Assembly (NCBI GenBank): GCA_965205155.1 | Contig: OZ242033.1 | Coordinates: 2,418,001-2,482,000 of the forward strand | Direction: 5' to 3' | DNA from: Aldehydirespirator sp965205155 | GTDB taxonomy: Bacteria; Actinomycetota; Acidimicrobiia; Acidimicrobiales; Aldehydirespiratoraceae | DNA length: 64,000 bases | Part shown: piece after piece, positions 16,370 to 25,174 of the stretch | Numbering within the stretch: the first letter of the stretch is position 1 | How the letters are laid out: every line of letters begins with the position of its first letter | Notes under the pieces: model-generated | Database searches by the model: none | Seen by the model: the letters and a program-made list of their open reading frames with translations, nothing else | What the model was told of the DNA's origin: nothing | Program-made: the position numbers and the translations under genes

Positions 16370-17362
16370 ATGCTCGACGACCGCAAGGCCGCGATCCTCT
16401 ACGCCGTCGTTCAGGAGTACATCCGCACCGCCCAGCCGGTGGGTTCGGGCCGCGTGGCCCGTGCGCCGGGGATCGACGCGTCGCCGGCCACGGTTCGCAG
16501 CGAGATGGCTGCGCTGTCCGAGCAGCAGTACCTGGTCCAGCCCCACACCAGCGCCGGCCGGGTGCCGACCGTCAAGGGCTACCGCTTCTTCGTCGACCAG
16601 TGGCGGCGGCGGTCGCCCTCGCCCACCCTCGACGCTGCCGACCGGCATCAGGTCAACGAGTTCTTCTCGATCTCCCACGGAGGGTTCGAGGCGATCCTCA
16701 GCGATACCACCGGGCTCCTGTCGGACCTCACCGACTGGACTGCGGTAGTGGTGGCGCCCAGCCCCGCGGCGGCCACCGTCCGCTCGGCCCAGCTGGTCGA
16801 GCTGTCCGTAGGTACGGTCATGGTGGTGGCGGTCATGTCCAACGGCGTGATCGAGAAGCGCACCATCGACGTGCCCGCCGACACCACCCCCGAGGTGGTG
16901 GCCGACGCCTCGGAGCGGCTGGCTCGCCGGGTGGTGGGACGGACCCTGGCCGAGATCGACGACTGCGACCAGCCCGACGACAGGCTGCTGGCTGCGGCCA
17001 TCGCCGCGCTGCAGGAAGCCCGCGCCCACCACGAGGTGTTCGTGGGCGGCACTTCCAAGCTGGCCGCGGCCTTCGACGCGGTGGAGCAGCTCAGCGAGGT
17101 GCTGGGCCTGCTGGAGCAGCAGCTCGTGGTGGTGACGCTGATGCGCCGGGTGATCGACCGGGGGCTGCGGGTGGCAATCGGCGATGAGACCGGGGTGCCG
17201 TCGCTGGCGGAGTGCTCCCTGGTGCTGGCCCCCTACAGCACCGAGGGCACCGACGGCGGCACGATCGGCATCATCGGGTCCACCCGGATGGACTATCCGC
17301 AGGCGCTGTCGGCGGTGGCGGCGGTGAGCCGCCGGCTCGGCCCAGCCCTGGGCGACGTCTGA
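16370..17362 (+). CDS. hrcA: heat-inducible transcription repressor HrcA
   Basis: A 330-residue repressor of chaperone genes that normally binds CIRCE operators. The winged-helix start LDDRKAAILYAVVQEYI, then GSGRVARAPGIDASPATVR and SAGRVPTVKGYRFFVD, is the HrcA DNA-binding domain. The GAF-like domain follows, with the typical VGGTSKLA motif and the C-terminal IGIIGSTRMDYPQALSAV. Length is normal. It is followed by dnaJ, the usual actinobacterial order. No CIRCE site is visible in the neighbourhood, so its targets are probably elsewhere (groES/groEL). Confidence 0.95.
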   Translation: MLDDRKAAILYAVVQEYIRTAQPVGSGRVARAPGIDASPATVRSEMAALSEQQYLVQPHTSAGRVPTVKGYRFFVDQWRRRSPSPTLDAADRHQVNEFFSISHGGFEAILSDTTGLLSDLTDWTAVVVAPSPAAATVRSAQLVELSVGTVMVVAVMSNGVIEKRTIDVPADTTPEVVADASERLARRVVGRTLAEIDDCDQPDDRLLAAAIAALQEARAHHEVFVGGTSKLAAAFDAVEQLSEVLGLLEQQLVVVTLMRRVIDRGLRVAIGDETGVPSLAECSLVLAPYSTEGTDGGTIGIIGSTRMDYPQALSAVAAVSRRLGPALGDV

Positions 17363-17363
17363 C

Positions 17364-17408
17364 ATGGCCGATCGCTGGGAGCCGGCACCGGCTCCGAGCC
17401 AGTCCTAG
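17364..17408 (+). CDS. 14-codon mini-ORF mimicking the dnaJ start
   Basis: It encodes MADRWEPAPAPSQS and ends in TAG immediately before the dnaJ ATG. Its first codons copy those of dnaJ (MADHYET), so it looks like a 45-bp partial duplication of the dnaJ start lying one base after the hrcA stop. It may pass ribosomes from hrcA to dnaJ, or be a silent duplication. Confidence 0.35.
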   Translation: MADRWEPAPAPSQS

Positions 17409-18527
17409 ATGGCCGACCACTACGAGACGCTGGGGGTGGCGCGCGACGCTACCGACGAGGAGCTCAAGCGGGCCTACCGCAAGAGGGCCCGCCAGTACCA
17501 TCCCGACGCCAATCCCGGCGACGCCACTGCCGAGGCCCGCTTCAAGGAGGTGAGCGCGGCCTACGAGGTGCTGTCGGATCCCGAGCGGCGCTCGCTGTAT
17601 GACCGCTTCGGCACCGACGATGTCAAGGCGGCCCGCATGGCCGATCCGTTCAGCGGGGGGCTGGGAAGCATCTTCGACGCGTTCTTCGGCGGCGACTCGC
17701 CCTTCGGGGGCTTCGGGTCGTCGGCGCGCCATCAGGGCCCGCCGGCGGGCGAGGACCTGGAGGCCCATGTGGACCTCGACCTCCACGAGGTGGTCTTCGG
17801 AGCCGAACGGGAGGTGTCCGTGCGCACCGCCGTGCGTTGCGAGCCGTGCGACGGCAGCGGTGCCGAGGAGGGCACTTCGCCGGTGAGATGCTCGCAGTGC
17901 GGCGGCTCGGGGCAGGTCCGCACGGTGCGCCAGTCGATGCTGGGCCAGATGGTGACCGCCTCGCCCTGCGATGTCTGCGGGGGGTTGGGCGAGATGATCG
18001 AGCAGCCGTGCCGCGACTGCGACGGCCACGGGCGCAAGCTGGAGCGGCGCACTTACAGCGTGCAGGTGCCGGTGGGCGTGGACGACGGCACCACGCTGCG
18101 GCTGAGCGGCCGGGGAGCGGCCGGTCCCCGGGGCGGTCCCCACGGCGATCTCTACGTGCACACCAGGGTGCGGCCCCACCCGCGGTTCCACCGCAACGGC
18201 AGCGACCTCGTGCATGAGCTGCACGTGCCGTTCACCCAGGCCGCCCTGGGTGCCCGGCTCGACTACGAGACGCTCGACGGCGCCGAGGAGATCGTGATCC
18301 CCAAGGGCACCGAGACCGGTGCGGTGGTGCGGCTGCGGGGTCGCGGCGTTCCCCATGTGCGGGGTCGGGGCCGGGGCGATCTGCTCGTCCAGCTGGTGGT
18401 GGACGTGCCCGACGATCTCAGCGGCGAGCAGGAGGAGCTGGTGCGCCGGCTGGCCGAGTTGCGGGGCGAGGAGGTCGCCGAACCGAGTGAGGGCCTGCTG
18501 GGTCGGATCCGCACCGCGTTTCGGTGA
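17409..18527 (+). CDS. dnaJ: chaperone protein DnaJ
   Basis: A 372-residue type I Hsp40 that delivers substrates to DnaK and stimulates its ATPase. The J-domain is at residues 1-70 with YRKRARQYHPDANPG, where the expected HPD motif is visible. A Gly/Phe-rich linker follows (SPFGGFGSS). Four zinc-finger repeats are CEPCDGSG, CSQCGGSG, CDVCGGLG and CRDCDGHG, then two beta-sandwich substrate domains (DLYVHTRVRPHPRFHRNGSD). Length is normal. It sits between hrcA and rsmE; its TGA overlaps the rsmE GTG. Confidence 0.96.
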   Translation: MADHYETLGVARDATDEELKRAYRKRARQYHPDANPGDATAEARFKEVSAAYEVLSDPERRSLYDRFGTDDVKAARMADPFSGGLGSIFDAFFGGDSPFGGFGSSARHQGPPAGEDLEAHVDLDLHEVVFGAEREVSVRTAVRCEPCDGSGAEEGTSPVRCSQCGGSGQVRTVRQSMLGQMVTASPCDVCGGLGEMIEQPCRDCDGHGRKLERRTYSVQVPVGVDDGTTLRLSGRGAAGPRGGPHGDLYVHTRVRPHPRFHRNGSDLVHELHVPFTQAALGARLDYETLDGAEEIVIPKGTETGAVVRLRGRGVPHVRGRGRGDLLVQLVVDVPDDLSGEQEELVRRLAELRGEEVAEPSEGLLGRIRTAFR

Positions 18528-19243
18528 GCGGCCTGGAGACGGTCGCGGGCGACGCTCGGTCGGGCCCGCACGTGCTGGTCGCCGATGTGGACGCTCCCGA
18601 GCTGGCTCGCGAGGACCGGCACCACCTTGAGCGCGTCCTGCGTCTGCGCTCCGGTGACCTGCTGACGGTCGGCGACGGAGCCGGCCGGTGGCGGCCGTGC
18701 CGGTTCGGGGACCTGGTCGAGCCGGTGGGCGATGTCCTGTCGGTGGCCGCGCCGAGTCCCGCGCTGGCCGTGGGTTTTGCGGTGCTCAAGGGTGGGCGCT
18801 CTGAGACCGTCGTGCAGAAGCTCACCGAGCTGGGGGTGGACCGGATCGTGCCGTTCGTGGCCGAGCGGTCGGTGGTGCGCTGGGACGAGGTCAAGACGGC
18901 CCGGTTGGCGGAGCGGTGGCGGCGGGTGGCCCGCGAGGCGGTGATGCAGTGCCGCCGGCTCTGGCTCCCGCACGTGGAGCCGGTACGGGACTTCGGTGAT
19001 CTCGACCTGGGAGGGGCTGCTCTGGCGGTGTCGGAGGGCCGGATACTGGCGGCGGGGGAGAACTTCGTGCTGGTGGGTCCCGAGGGCGGGTGGACCGAAG
19101 CGGAGCTGGCCGCGGCGGATCGCCACGTGTGTCTTGGCCCACACATCATGCGGGCCGAGACCGCCGCGATCGCGGTGGCCGCGGTGCTGGGGGCACGACG
19201 CAGTGGCCACCTGCCGGCGGCGGGCGGTGTCAGCGGGGACTGA
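18524..19243 (+). CDS. rsmE: 16S rRNA (uracil-1498-N3)-methyltransferase
   Basis: A 239-residue SPOUT-fold RNA methyltransferase that methylates U1498 of 16S rRNA with SAM. The N-terminal PUA-like part includes HHLERVLRLRSGD. The knot region contains KGGRSETVVQKLTELGVDRIVPF, VGPEGGWTEAEL and LGPHIMRAETAAIAV, all diagnostic. The GTG start overlaps the dnaJ stop (GTGA), indicating translational coupling. Its 3' end overlaps the convergent peptide gene by 14 bp. Confidence 0.95.
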   Translation: MSGLETVAGDARSGPHVLVADVDAPELAREDRHHLERVLRLRSGDLLTVGDGAGRWRPCRFGDLVEPVGDVLSVAAPSPALAVGFAVLKGGRSETVVQKLTELGVDRIVPFVAERSVVRWDEVKTARLAERWRRVAREAVMQCRRLWLPHVEPVRDFGDLDLGGAALAVSEGRILAAGENFVLVGPEGGWTEAELAAADRHVCLGPHIMRAETAAIAVAAVLGARRSGHLPAAGGVSGD

Positions 19244-19475
19244 TGTCGCTGATCTTGAAGAGGTCCTCCGGCACGGCCGGTGCGCTGCCGGAGTTGGCGG
19301 CGGCGTCGTAGCCAGGGGCTGGGGCTGCGCCGATGTCGCTGATCTTGAACGCGGCGGCCGGCGCCGGACTGATGTCGCTGATCGCGTAGGGGGTCGTGTT
19401 CGCCGATGCCGCCGCCGTGGTCGAGGCCATTGCTGCGGCCAGCGCGGCGATGGCGATCAATCGGCTCGTCCTCAT
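19230..19475 (-). CDS. small secreted peptide with ISDI repeats
   Basis: An 81-residue protein I do not recognise. MRTSRLIAIAALAAAMAS-TTAAASA is a clear Sec signal peptide with a predicted cut near residue 25. The mature part of about 56 residues is Ala/Pro-rich with three repeats: YAISDISPAP, FKISDIGAAP and FKISDISPR, the last at the very C-terminus. The ATG (19473-19475) overlaps the stop of the pseudokinase gene in an ATGA, so the two are translationally coupled. The repeat and short size suggest a secreted signal or structural peptide; that is inference. The DNA repeat ATGTCGCTGATC on the plus strand is simply this coding repeat. Confidence 0.7.
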   Translation of the reverse strand: MRTSRLIAIAALAAAMASTTAAASANTTPYAISDISPAPAAAFKISDIGAAPAPGYDAAANSGSAPAVPEDLFKISDISPR

Positions 19476-20749
19476 GAGGCCTCGCCGGGATTGAACAGCC
19501 GCGAGCCGGTGGTGGTGTAGACCCTGAGCAGGTCGCACTGGCCGTGAGCGACCGCCTCCGCTCCGGTGGGGGAGTCCACGCTCCAGCGCACAGGCAGCCC
19601 GATGGTCTTGCCCGGCTCAGGCCAGGCGTCGAACAGCACCACCCCGCCGGTGCTGGGACGCACGATCGCGGCGGTGACCCGGCCGTCACAGTCCCAGTCG
19701 CCGGTCTCCACGAAGTCGCCGACGGCACCCACTGCGTAGCGACGCCCACCGTGCTCGAGGACCGCGGCCGCCTCCTGCATGGACACCGCAATGCCAGCTT
19801 CGTCGGTTGCGTTGGCTCCGGCGGCGTGGCCCGTGTAGTCGATCGGGCTCTGCGCGCCGGCCTGCTCTGTTCCGTCGACGACTTTCGATTCGTCGGTCGG
19901 CGCTGCTTGTCCGGTTGGGGCTGGCTCGTTGGCCAGATTGGGATCATCGAACGGGGTCAACTCGATGCCCTGGCTCGGTCCAGCATCGGCCGTGACAGTC
20001 TGACCCTCGGGAGGAATTGCCGCGGGCGCCTCCGGGAGTGGGGTCGGAGGTTCGCTTCGGGAGCCGAGCGCGAAGGCCGCAACGACTGCGACCGCGAACG
20101 CGCCGGCAGTGATGAGCGACTTGGGCCTGAATCGCCTCCTGAGACTCGCCATACGGCCGCCGCCAACGACCCGGGTTGGGTCTGATCTGGTCGGCTTCTT
20201 GGCCGAGAGCAGGTCGAGCCGCCTGGTCAATTCGCGGGCGCTGAGCATGCCCGCCCGGGCCGCGTCGGACAGCGAGGCGAGTTTCCCGGCGAGCGCTCCT
20301 CTCCCCAGCGACGAGTCGTGGCAGAGTTCGCCCAACGCGGCCAGGTCGGTCTGTTGGGCCTCGGGCGTGGCTTCCGCGGCCCAGGTCAGCCCGCAAAGCA
20401 CGGGGCGATCGTCAGCTCCGTGCAGGATGTGCGGCGGTGTGAGCTGGAGGTGCGCGACTCCGAGTTGGTGCAGGTCGGCCACCACTGCTGCGAGGGAGGC
20501 CATCCCCGCAGCCCGTTCAGCCGGGTCGGTCAGGGGCCGGGTGGCCCAGGTGTCGGAGTTGACGAACTCGGTGTGCAGGGCGCGACCACCGTCGGTGGTT
20601 TCGACGATGTCGACGAAGCGCACCAGGCCGGGGTGGTCGAGACGCCGCAGCAGTTCCGCCTCCCGCTCGATCTCGTCCGCCCGTTCCGCCGGGACCTGCT
20701 TGACGGCGATCAGCCGGTCGTCCGAGCGGGTGACCGTCACCGCGGCCAC
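19472..20749 (-). CDS. membrane-anchored pseudokinase with extracellular domain
   Basis: A 425-residue protein. Residues 1-190 follow a Ser/Thr kinase fold: IAVKQV keeps the ATP lysine, ELLRRLDHPGLVRFVDIV is the helix C region, and VVADLHQLGVAHLQLTPPHIL sits where HxDLKPxN belongs. The catalytic Asp is replaced by Gln, and CGLTWA stands where DFG is expected, so catalysis is unlikely. A basic stretch then a transmembrane segment lies at about 212-232. Then comes a Pro/Glu-rich linker and an outside domain (about 310-425) with DWDCDGRVTAAIVRPSTG, resembling a repeat of FG-GAP/secreted type. Starts at GTG. Coupled to the ISDI peptide gene downstream. Confidence 0.65.
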   Translation of the reverse strand: MAAVTVTRSDDRLIAVKQVPAERADEIEREAELLRRLDHPGLVRFVDIVETTDGGRALHTEFVNSDTWATRPLTDPAERAAGMASLAAVVADLHQLGVAHLQLTPPHILHGADDRPVLCGLTWAAEATPEAQQTDLAALGELCHDSSLGRGALAGKLASLSDAARAGMLSARELTRRLDLLSAKKPTRSDPTRVVGGGRMASLRRRFRPKSLITAGAFAVAVVAAFALGSRSEPPTPLPEAPAAIPPEGQTVTADAGPSQGIELTPFDDPNLANEPAPTGQAAPTDESKVVDGTEQAGAQSPIDYTGHAAGANATDEAGIAVSMQEAAAVLEHGGRRYAVGAVGDFVETGDWDCDGRVTAAIVRPSTGGVVLFDAWPEPGKTIGLPVRWSVDSPTGAEAVAHGQCDLLRVYTTTGSRLFNPGEAS

Positions 20750-20912
20750 GGCCGGCCGTCCGCTCTCGCTGTCTCGGTGTCACAGCATCGTAGTAGATCT
20801 TCAATCATATACATAACAGTAAAATACATGTTAATGCTCGATACTGCAACTGAAGTGCTGCGAGGCGCGCTCACGGCACTGCTGGGGCGGCCTAGGGCGG
20901 TACTCTTGGACC
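20750..20912. promoter_or_regulatory. AT-rich divergent promoter region
   Basis: The stretch 20785-20845 is far richer in A+T than its surroundings (TCATATACATAACAGTAAAA). It lies between the pseudokinase gene and the radical-SAM gene, which diverge, and is the likely promoter region of both. No clear operator palindrome was found. Confidence 0.45.
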
Positions 20913-22319
20913 GTGGCCGGTCCGCAGATCGTGGCTGTCGCGTCCGGATCTCCGGCCGAGCGGGCCGGGCTGAGGCCCGGGGACGAGGTCGCGGCCATCG
21001 CCGGGGAGGCGCCCCGCGACGTCATCCGCTGGCAGCTGCTCAGCGACGGAGCCGAGGTCCCCCTACAGGTGGGGCGCGACGGCTCGAGCTTCACCATCGT
21101 GGTCTCCAAGCTGGAGGGCGAGCCGCTGGGAGCCGAGGTCGACGCGGCCGTGTTCGACGGGGTACAGACCTGCGACAACCACTGCGAGTTCTGCTTCGTG
21201 CACCAGCTGCCGCGGGGTATGCGACGCTCGCTGTACCTCAAGGACGACGACTACCGGCTGTCGTTCCTCTACGGGAACTTCACCACGCTCACCCGGTTCA
21301 CCGAGCTCGACTACGAGCGGGTGGTCACCGAGCGGCTGTCGCCGCTGTATGTGTCGATCCACTCCACCGACCCCGACGTGCGGGCCGCGATCCTCCAGAA
21401 CCGCCGGGGGGCGGTGTCGCTGCGCTGGCTGCGGCTGCTGCTCGACGCGGGCATCGATGTCCACGGGCAGGTGGTGGTGTGTCCGGGCGTCAACGACGGC
21501 GACGTGCTGGCCGACACCCTGGCGGGCGTGCTCGACCGCTTCCCGGAGCTGCGGACGCTGTGCGTGGTGCCCCTGGGGCTGTCGCGGTACAACCGCCAGT
21601 CCAGGATGCGGCTCCACACCCCGGCCGAGGCCGCCGCGGTCGTCGATCTCGTCGAGAGTTGGCAGTTGGTGTTCCTGCGCCTGCTCGGTCGCCGTCTGGC
21701 CTTCGTGGCCGACGAGTACTACCTGATGTGCGGGCGCAGCTTCCCGGCCGCGGAGCACTACGAGGGCTTCGACATGCACGAGGACGGCATCGGCATGGCC
21801 CGAGCCTTCGAGACCGAGTTCATCGAGGACGGCCACGCGCCCACCCCGCCGCGCTCGGGCTTCTTCGCCTGGGTGGACGGTGCTCCCGCCGACGGCTACC
21901 GGGCTCCTCGCCAGGGTTCGGCCGCGGAGGTGGTGGCCGGGCCCGACGGCTCTCCGGTGGCGGTGTCGCTGGGGCCGCGCCGCGCCGGCCGGGACGCGCC
22001 CGTCGCGGTGCTCACGGGCACCCTGGGCGCGGCGGTGGTGTCTCCCCTGGTGGCGTCGGTGGGCCGCCGCGACGCTCGTGTCGTGCCGGTGGAGAACCGT
22101 TTCTTCGGCGGCAACATCGGCGTGACCGGGCTGATGGTGGGCACCGACGTCGCCCGGGTGCTCGCGGACGAACCGGAGGGTGACCGCTACCTGCTGCCCG
22201 ACGTGTGCCTCAGCCGGGGCCGCTTCCTCGACGGCATGACCACCCAGGAGCTTCCCCGCCCGGTGGAGGTGGTCGCCACCCACGGGCGGGCGCTGCGACT
22301 GGCGCTGGAGCTGTCATGA
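20913..22319 (+). CDS. DUF512 radical-SAM-like protein with N-terminal PDZ domain
   Basis: A 468-residue protein. Residues 1-70 are PDZ-like (SPAERAGLRPGDEVAAI). Then comes a radical-SAM core with CDNHCEFCF (a CxxxCxxC cluster motif), KDDDYRLSFLYGNFTTLTRF and PLYVSIHSTDPDVRA. The C-terminal DUF512 domain includes ENRFFGGNIGVTGLMVGTD. The function of the family is not established; in many Gram-positive bacteria the gene precedes der, as here, with an ATGA overlap (22316-22319), hinting at a role tied to ribosome assembly. Start is GTG at 20913. Confidence 0.9.
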   Translation: MAGPQIVAVASGSPAERAGLRPGDEVAAIAGEAPRDVIRWQLLSDGAEVPLQVGRDGSSFTIVVSKLEGEPLGAEVDAAVFDGVQTCDNHCEFCFVHQLPRGMRRSLYLKDDDYRLSFLYGNFTTLTRFTELDYERVVTERLSPLYVSIHSTDPDVRAAILQNRRGAVSLRWLRLLLDAGIDVHGQVVVCPGVNDGDVLADTLAGVLDRFPELRTLCVVPLGLSRYNRQSRMRLHTPAEAAAVVDLVESWQLVFLRLLGRRLAFVADEYYLMCGRSFPAAEHYEGFDMHEDGIGMARAFETEFIEDGHAPTPPRSGFFAWVDGAPADGYRAPRQGSAAEVVAGPDGSPVAVSLGPRRAGRDAPVAVLTGTLGAAVVSPLVASVGRRDARVVPVENRFFGGNIGVTGLMVGTDVARVLADEPEGDRYLLPDVCLSRGRFLDGMTTQELPRPVEVVATHGRALRLALELS

Positions 22320-23659
22320 ATCCGGTGGTGGCCGTGGTGGGCCGGCCCAACGTCGGCAAGTCGACGCTGGTGAACCGCATCCTGGGACGGCGGGAGGCGA
22401 TCGTCGAGGAGCGTCCCGGCGTCACCCGGGACCGCAAGGCGGTCGACGCCGAGTGGCAGGGCCGGCGCTTCACGCTGCTCGACACCGGAGGCTGGAGCGC
22501 CGGCGGCGATCTTCTCGACGCCAAGGTGAGCGCTCAGGCCGAGCTGGCCGTGCGCGACGCCGACGCGGTGCTGTTCGTGGTGGACGCCTCGGTGGGCCTG
22601 ACCGCGGACGACGAGCAGGTCGCCCGGGTGCTCTACGGCGCGGATGTGCCGGTGCTGGTGGTGGCCAACAAGGTCGACCATGCGAGTCAGGCCGACTCGG
22701 TCTGGGAGCTGCTCGGGCTCGGTCTCGGCACCCCGCATGAGGTGAGTGCGCTGCACGGCCGCGGCACCGGCGATCTGCTGGAGGAACTCATCGCTCGCCT
22801 AGACGCGGCCGAGGCCTCGACGGCGGCCGACGAGCCGGCTGGATCGGGCTCCGGCCTGGTCGGCGGCGACCTGGCGGCCACGGCGGCCGAGGCGTTCTCG
22901 GTGGTGCTGGTGGGCCGGCCCAACGCCGGCAAGTCGACGCTGTTCAACCGGCTGATAGGGGAGGACCGCGCCATCGTGCACGACCTTCCCGGCACCACCC
23001 GCGACGCCATCGACACCCTCGTCGAGACCGAGGAGGGACCGGTGCGCTTCATCGACACCGCCGGGATGCGGCGCCGGGCCCGCATCGACTCGGGTACCGA
23101 GTACTACTCGCTGGTGCGGGCCCTGCGGGCGGTCGACACCGCCGATGTGGCCCTGCTGGTGATCGATTCCTCGGTCGGCGTGACCCATCAGGACCAGCGC
23201 CTGGCCGAGCGGGTCGACGCCGCGGGCTGTCCGGTCGTGATCCTGCTCAACAAGTGGGACCTGATCAGCACCGAGGCCCGCCTCGACCTGGGCCGCGACG
23301 TCAACGACAGGCTGGGCTTCCTGGGCGCTCCGCCGGTGCTGCGCATCAGCGCGCTCAGCGGCAAGGGCGTGACCAGGCTGTGGCCGTCGTTGAGTGTGGC
23401 CGTGTCCGAGTATCGCACCCGCATCCCCACCCGGAGGGTCAACGAGGTGGTGAGGGCCGCTCAGAGCGCCCAGCCCGCGCCGGCCGGGGCCCGGATCCTG
23501 TACGCCACGCAGGTGGCCACCGACCCGCCCACGTTCACGCTGTTCGCCAACCGGACCCTGCCCCGCACGTACCTGCGATACATCGAGCGCAAGCTGCGCG
23601 AGCACTTCGACCTCGGCATCACCGCGCTCAAGTTCAGGGTTCGCCGCCGCGACGAGTAG
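22316..23659 (+). CDS. der: ribosome biogenesis GTPase Der (EngA)
   Basis: A 447-residue double GTPase needed for 50S subunit maturation. The first G domain has VVGRPNVGKSTLVNRI, DTGGW and NKVD; the second has GRPNAGKSTLFNRLIG, DTAGMRRR and LNKWDLI. The C-terminal KH-like domain ends FANRTLPRTYLRYIERKLR with DLGITALKFRVRRR. The start is the ATG at 22316, overlapping the DUF512 stop; 37 upstream open codons lie inside that gene. The inter-domain linker (about residues 160-195) is Ala/Glu/Gly-rich. Confidence 0.96.
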   Translation: MNPVVAVVGRPNVGKSTLVNRILGRREAIVEERPGVTRDRKAVDAEWQGRRFTLLDTGGWSAGGDLLDAKVSAQAELAVRDADAVLFVVDASVGLTADDEQVARVLYGADVPVLVVANKVDHASQADSVWELLGLGLGTPHEVSALHGRGTGDLLEELIARLDAAEASTAADEPAGSGSGLVGGDLAATAAEAFSVVLVGRPNAGKSTLFNRLIGEDRAIVHDLPGTTRDAIDTLVETEEGPVRFIDTAGMRRRARIDSGTEYYSLVRALRAVDTADVALLVIDSSVGVTHQDQRLAERVDAAGCPVVILLNKWDLISTEARLDLGRDVNDRLGFLGAPPVLRISALSGKGVTRLWPSLSVAVSEYRTRIPTRRVNEVVRAAQSAQPAPAGARILYATQVATDPPTFTLFANRTLPRTYLRYIERKLREHFDLGITALKFRVRRRDE

Positions 23660-23859
23660 CGCACCGGGCAGGCTGGGCCCGCGCTGCGGGGTGCTCTGGG
23701 CGGGGTAGCGGCGGCGTATGAAGGAGCGCCCCTTCCGGCGGCAAGTCGCAACCCCCGCGCTGTCGAGCACTCTGGACAGGGAGCAGCGACCTTTGCTGTC
23801 GCTCCCAGGCGGTACGATGAAGGCGGCAGCGGGCCACGAAACCGAGGGGAGGGGCGCGC
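23660..23859 (+). promoter_or_regulatory. region between der and the phosphatase, with hairpin and possible -10
   Basis: GGGAGCAGCGAC...GTCGCTCCC (about 23779-23806) can form a hairpin with a two-base bulge, possibly ending der transcription. TACGAT at 23813-23818 is a fair -10 for the next gene; no good -35 is visible. A GAGGGGAGGGG ribosome site precedes GTG 23860. Confidence 0.35.
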
Positions 23860-24939
23860 GTGGTAACGATCGTTCTCGATCTTCTGGCCTTGAGTTGCGC
23901 GCTCGCCATGATCTTCTACATCCGCTCGGCGCGCCACCGCCAGCGGTTCCTTCGCCTGATCAAGAGCGATGCAGGAACCCATCCTGAAGCGCTGGCGCTG
24001 GCCGACGCGTCGTTCCGCAAGGATGTCCATGGAGCGGTCGTCTACGGCCTGCTATTCGTGGTGGCGCTGGTGGTGGGTCGGGTGGACGTGGCCAACGTCA
24101 CCGTCGTGTTGGGGTTGATGGGCGTGCCCGCGGTGATGTCGGTGTGGTGGGCCCGCACCGCGCTGGAAGAGGTCCGTATGGCCCGCAACCGCTACGCGCT
24201 GGAGCGCCGGGCCGAGCAGGCACTGGAGCAGGAGCACCTCGCGCCCAAGGCGTGGGCGGCCCGGCTGGCGCCCGAGGAGGTTCCCGACTTCAGCGGGTTC
24301 GAGATCGGCCGGGTCTACCAGGCGGGATCGGGGCTGATGGCGGGCGACTTCTTCGACGTGCACCGGGTGGGTCGCCACCGGGTGGCCGCGGTCATCGGCG
24401 ATGTGGCCGGCCACGGCATCGAGTCGTCGATAACCGCCTTCCAGGCGAAGTATCTGCTGAGGGTGTTCCTGCGCCAGTTCCGCGATCCGGCCCAGGCCTT
24501 CGAGGAGATCAACGCGCAGCTCTCGGCGGGGGACCGCAACGAGGAGTTCATCTCGGCGTGCGTGGTGGTGTTCGACACCGAGGCCGGCACGTTGCGCTAC
24601 ACGTCGGCCGGGCACCCGGCCGCATTCCTGTTCCAGGAGGACGGCACCAAGCCGCTGCGCTCGACCGGTCCGCTGCTGATGCTGGATCCCCAGGCGACGT
24701 ATTTCTCCAGGGAGATCCCGATGGCGTCGGGCGATCTGGTGGTGATGTACACCGACGGCCTGGCCGAGGCCCGAGCGGGGCGCCAGCAGTTCGGCGAGGG
24801 CCGCATCATCAAGTCGGTGGAGCGCGACCTCAACGCCTCCCCCGACGTGCTGTGCAAGTCGCTGCTGGACGCGGCCAAGGACTTCGCGGGCGGCACGATC
24901 GGTGACGACACTGCCATCATGGCCATCCGCCGCGACTGA
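23860..24939 (+). CDS. membrane-bound PP2C/SpoIIE-type phosphatase
   Basis: A 359-residue protein with two N-terminal membrane helices (residues 3-22 and 55-100 region) and a coiled linker (ALERRAEQALEQEHL). The SpoIIE/RsbU phosphatase domain starts at about 140: GLMAGDFFDVHRVG with the first metal Asp, AAVIGDVAGHGIESS, RYTSAGHPAAFLF, MYTDGLAEAR and the last IGDDTAIMAIRR. All metal-binding aspartates seem present, so it is likely active in partner-switching control of an anti-sigma-factor antagonist. No such partner is adjacent. Start is GTG 23860 behind a strong purine-rich site. Confidence 0.88.
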   Translation: MVTIVLDLLALSCALAMIFYIRSARHRQRFLRLIKSDAGTHPEALALADASFRKDVHGAVVYGLLFVVALVVGRVDVANVTVVLGLMGVPAVMSVWWARTALEEVRMARNRYALERRAEQALEQEHLAPKAWAARLAPEEVPDFSGFEIGRVYQAGSGLMAGDFFDVHRVGRHRVAAVIGDVAGHGIESSITAFQAKYLLRVFLRQFRDPAQAFEEINAQLSAGDRNEEFISACVVVFDTEAGTLRYTSAGHPAAFLFQEDGTKPLRSTGPLLMLDPQATYFSREIPMASGDLVVMYTDGLAEARAGRQQFGEGRIIKSVERDLNASPDVLCKSLLDAAKDFAGGTIGDDTAIMAIRRD

Positions 24940-24943
24940 GCCC

Positions 24944-25156
24944 ATGGCATGGTGCCAGTCCTGCGAGCGATACCTCACACCGGCCACGCTCACCGCTGAG
25001 GGCGCCTGCCCGGCCTGCGGCAGGGAGGTCCAGCACCCGTCCGAACGCCCGCCCGTGGCCGCGGAGCGCATCCCGTGGCACTTCTGGCTGCTGGTGGGCG
25101 GGGCTGCGGTCTACCTCGTGTGGCGGGCCGTGCAGGGTGTCGCCCTCCTGCTGTAG
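24944..25156 (+). CDS. small zinc-ribbon membrane protein
   Basis: A 70-residue protein that begins MAWCQSCERYLT and continues GACPACGREV, giving a CxxC...CxxC zinc ribbon at residues 4-25. A single transmembrane helix follows (WHFWLLVGGAAVYLVWRAV, about 46-66). The ATG at 24944 follows the phosphatase stop by 4 bp, so the pair is probably co-transcribed. Function is unknown; such tiny ribbon-TM proteins are common in actinobacteria. Confidence 0.75.
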   Translation: MAWCQSCERYLTPATLTAEGACPACGREVQHPSERPPVAAERIPWHFWLLVGGAAVYLVWRAVQGVALLL

Positions 25157-25174
25157 CCGCTAACCTCGCCCCCA

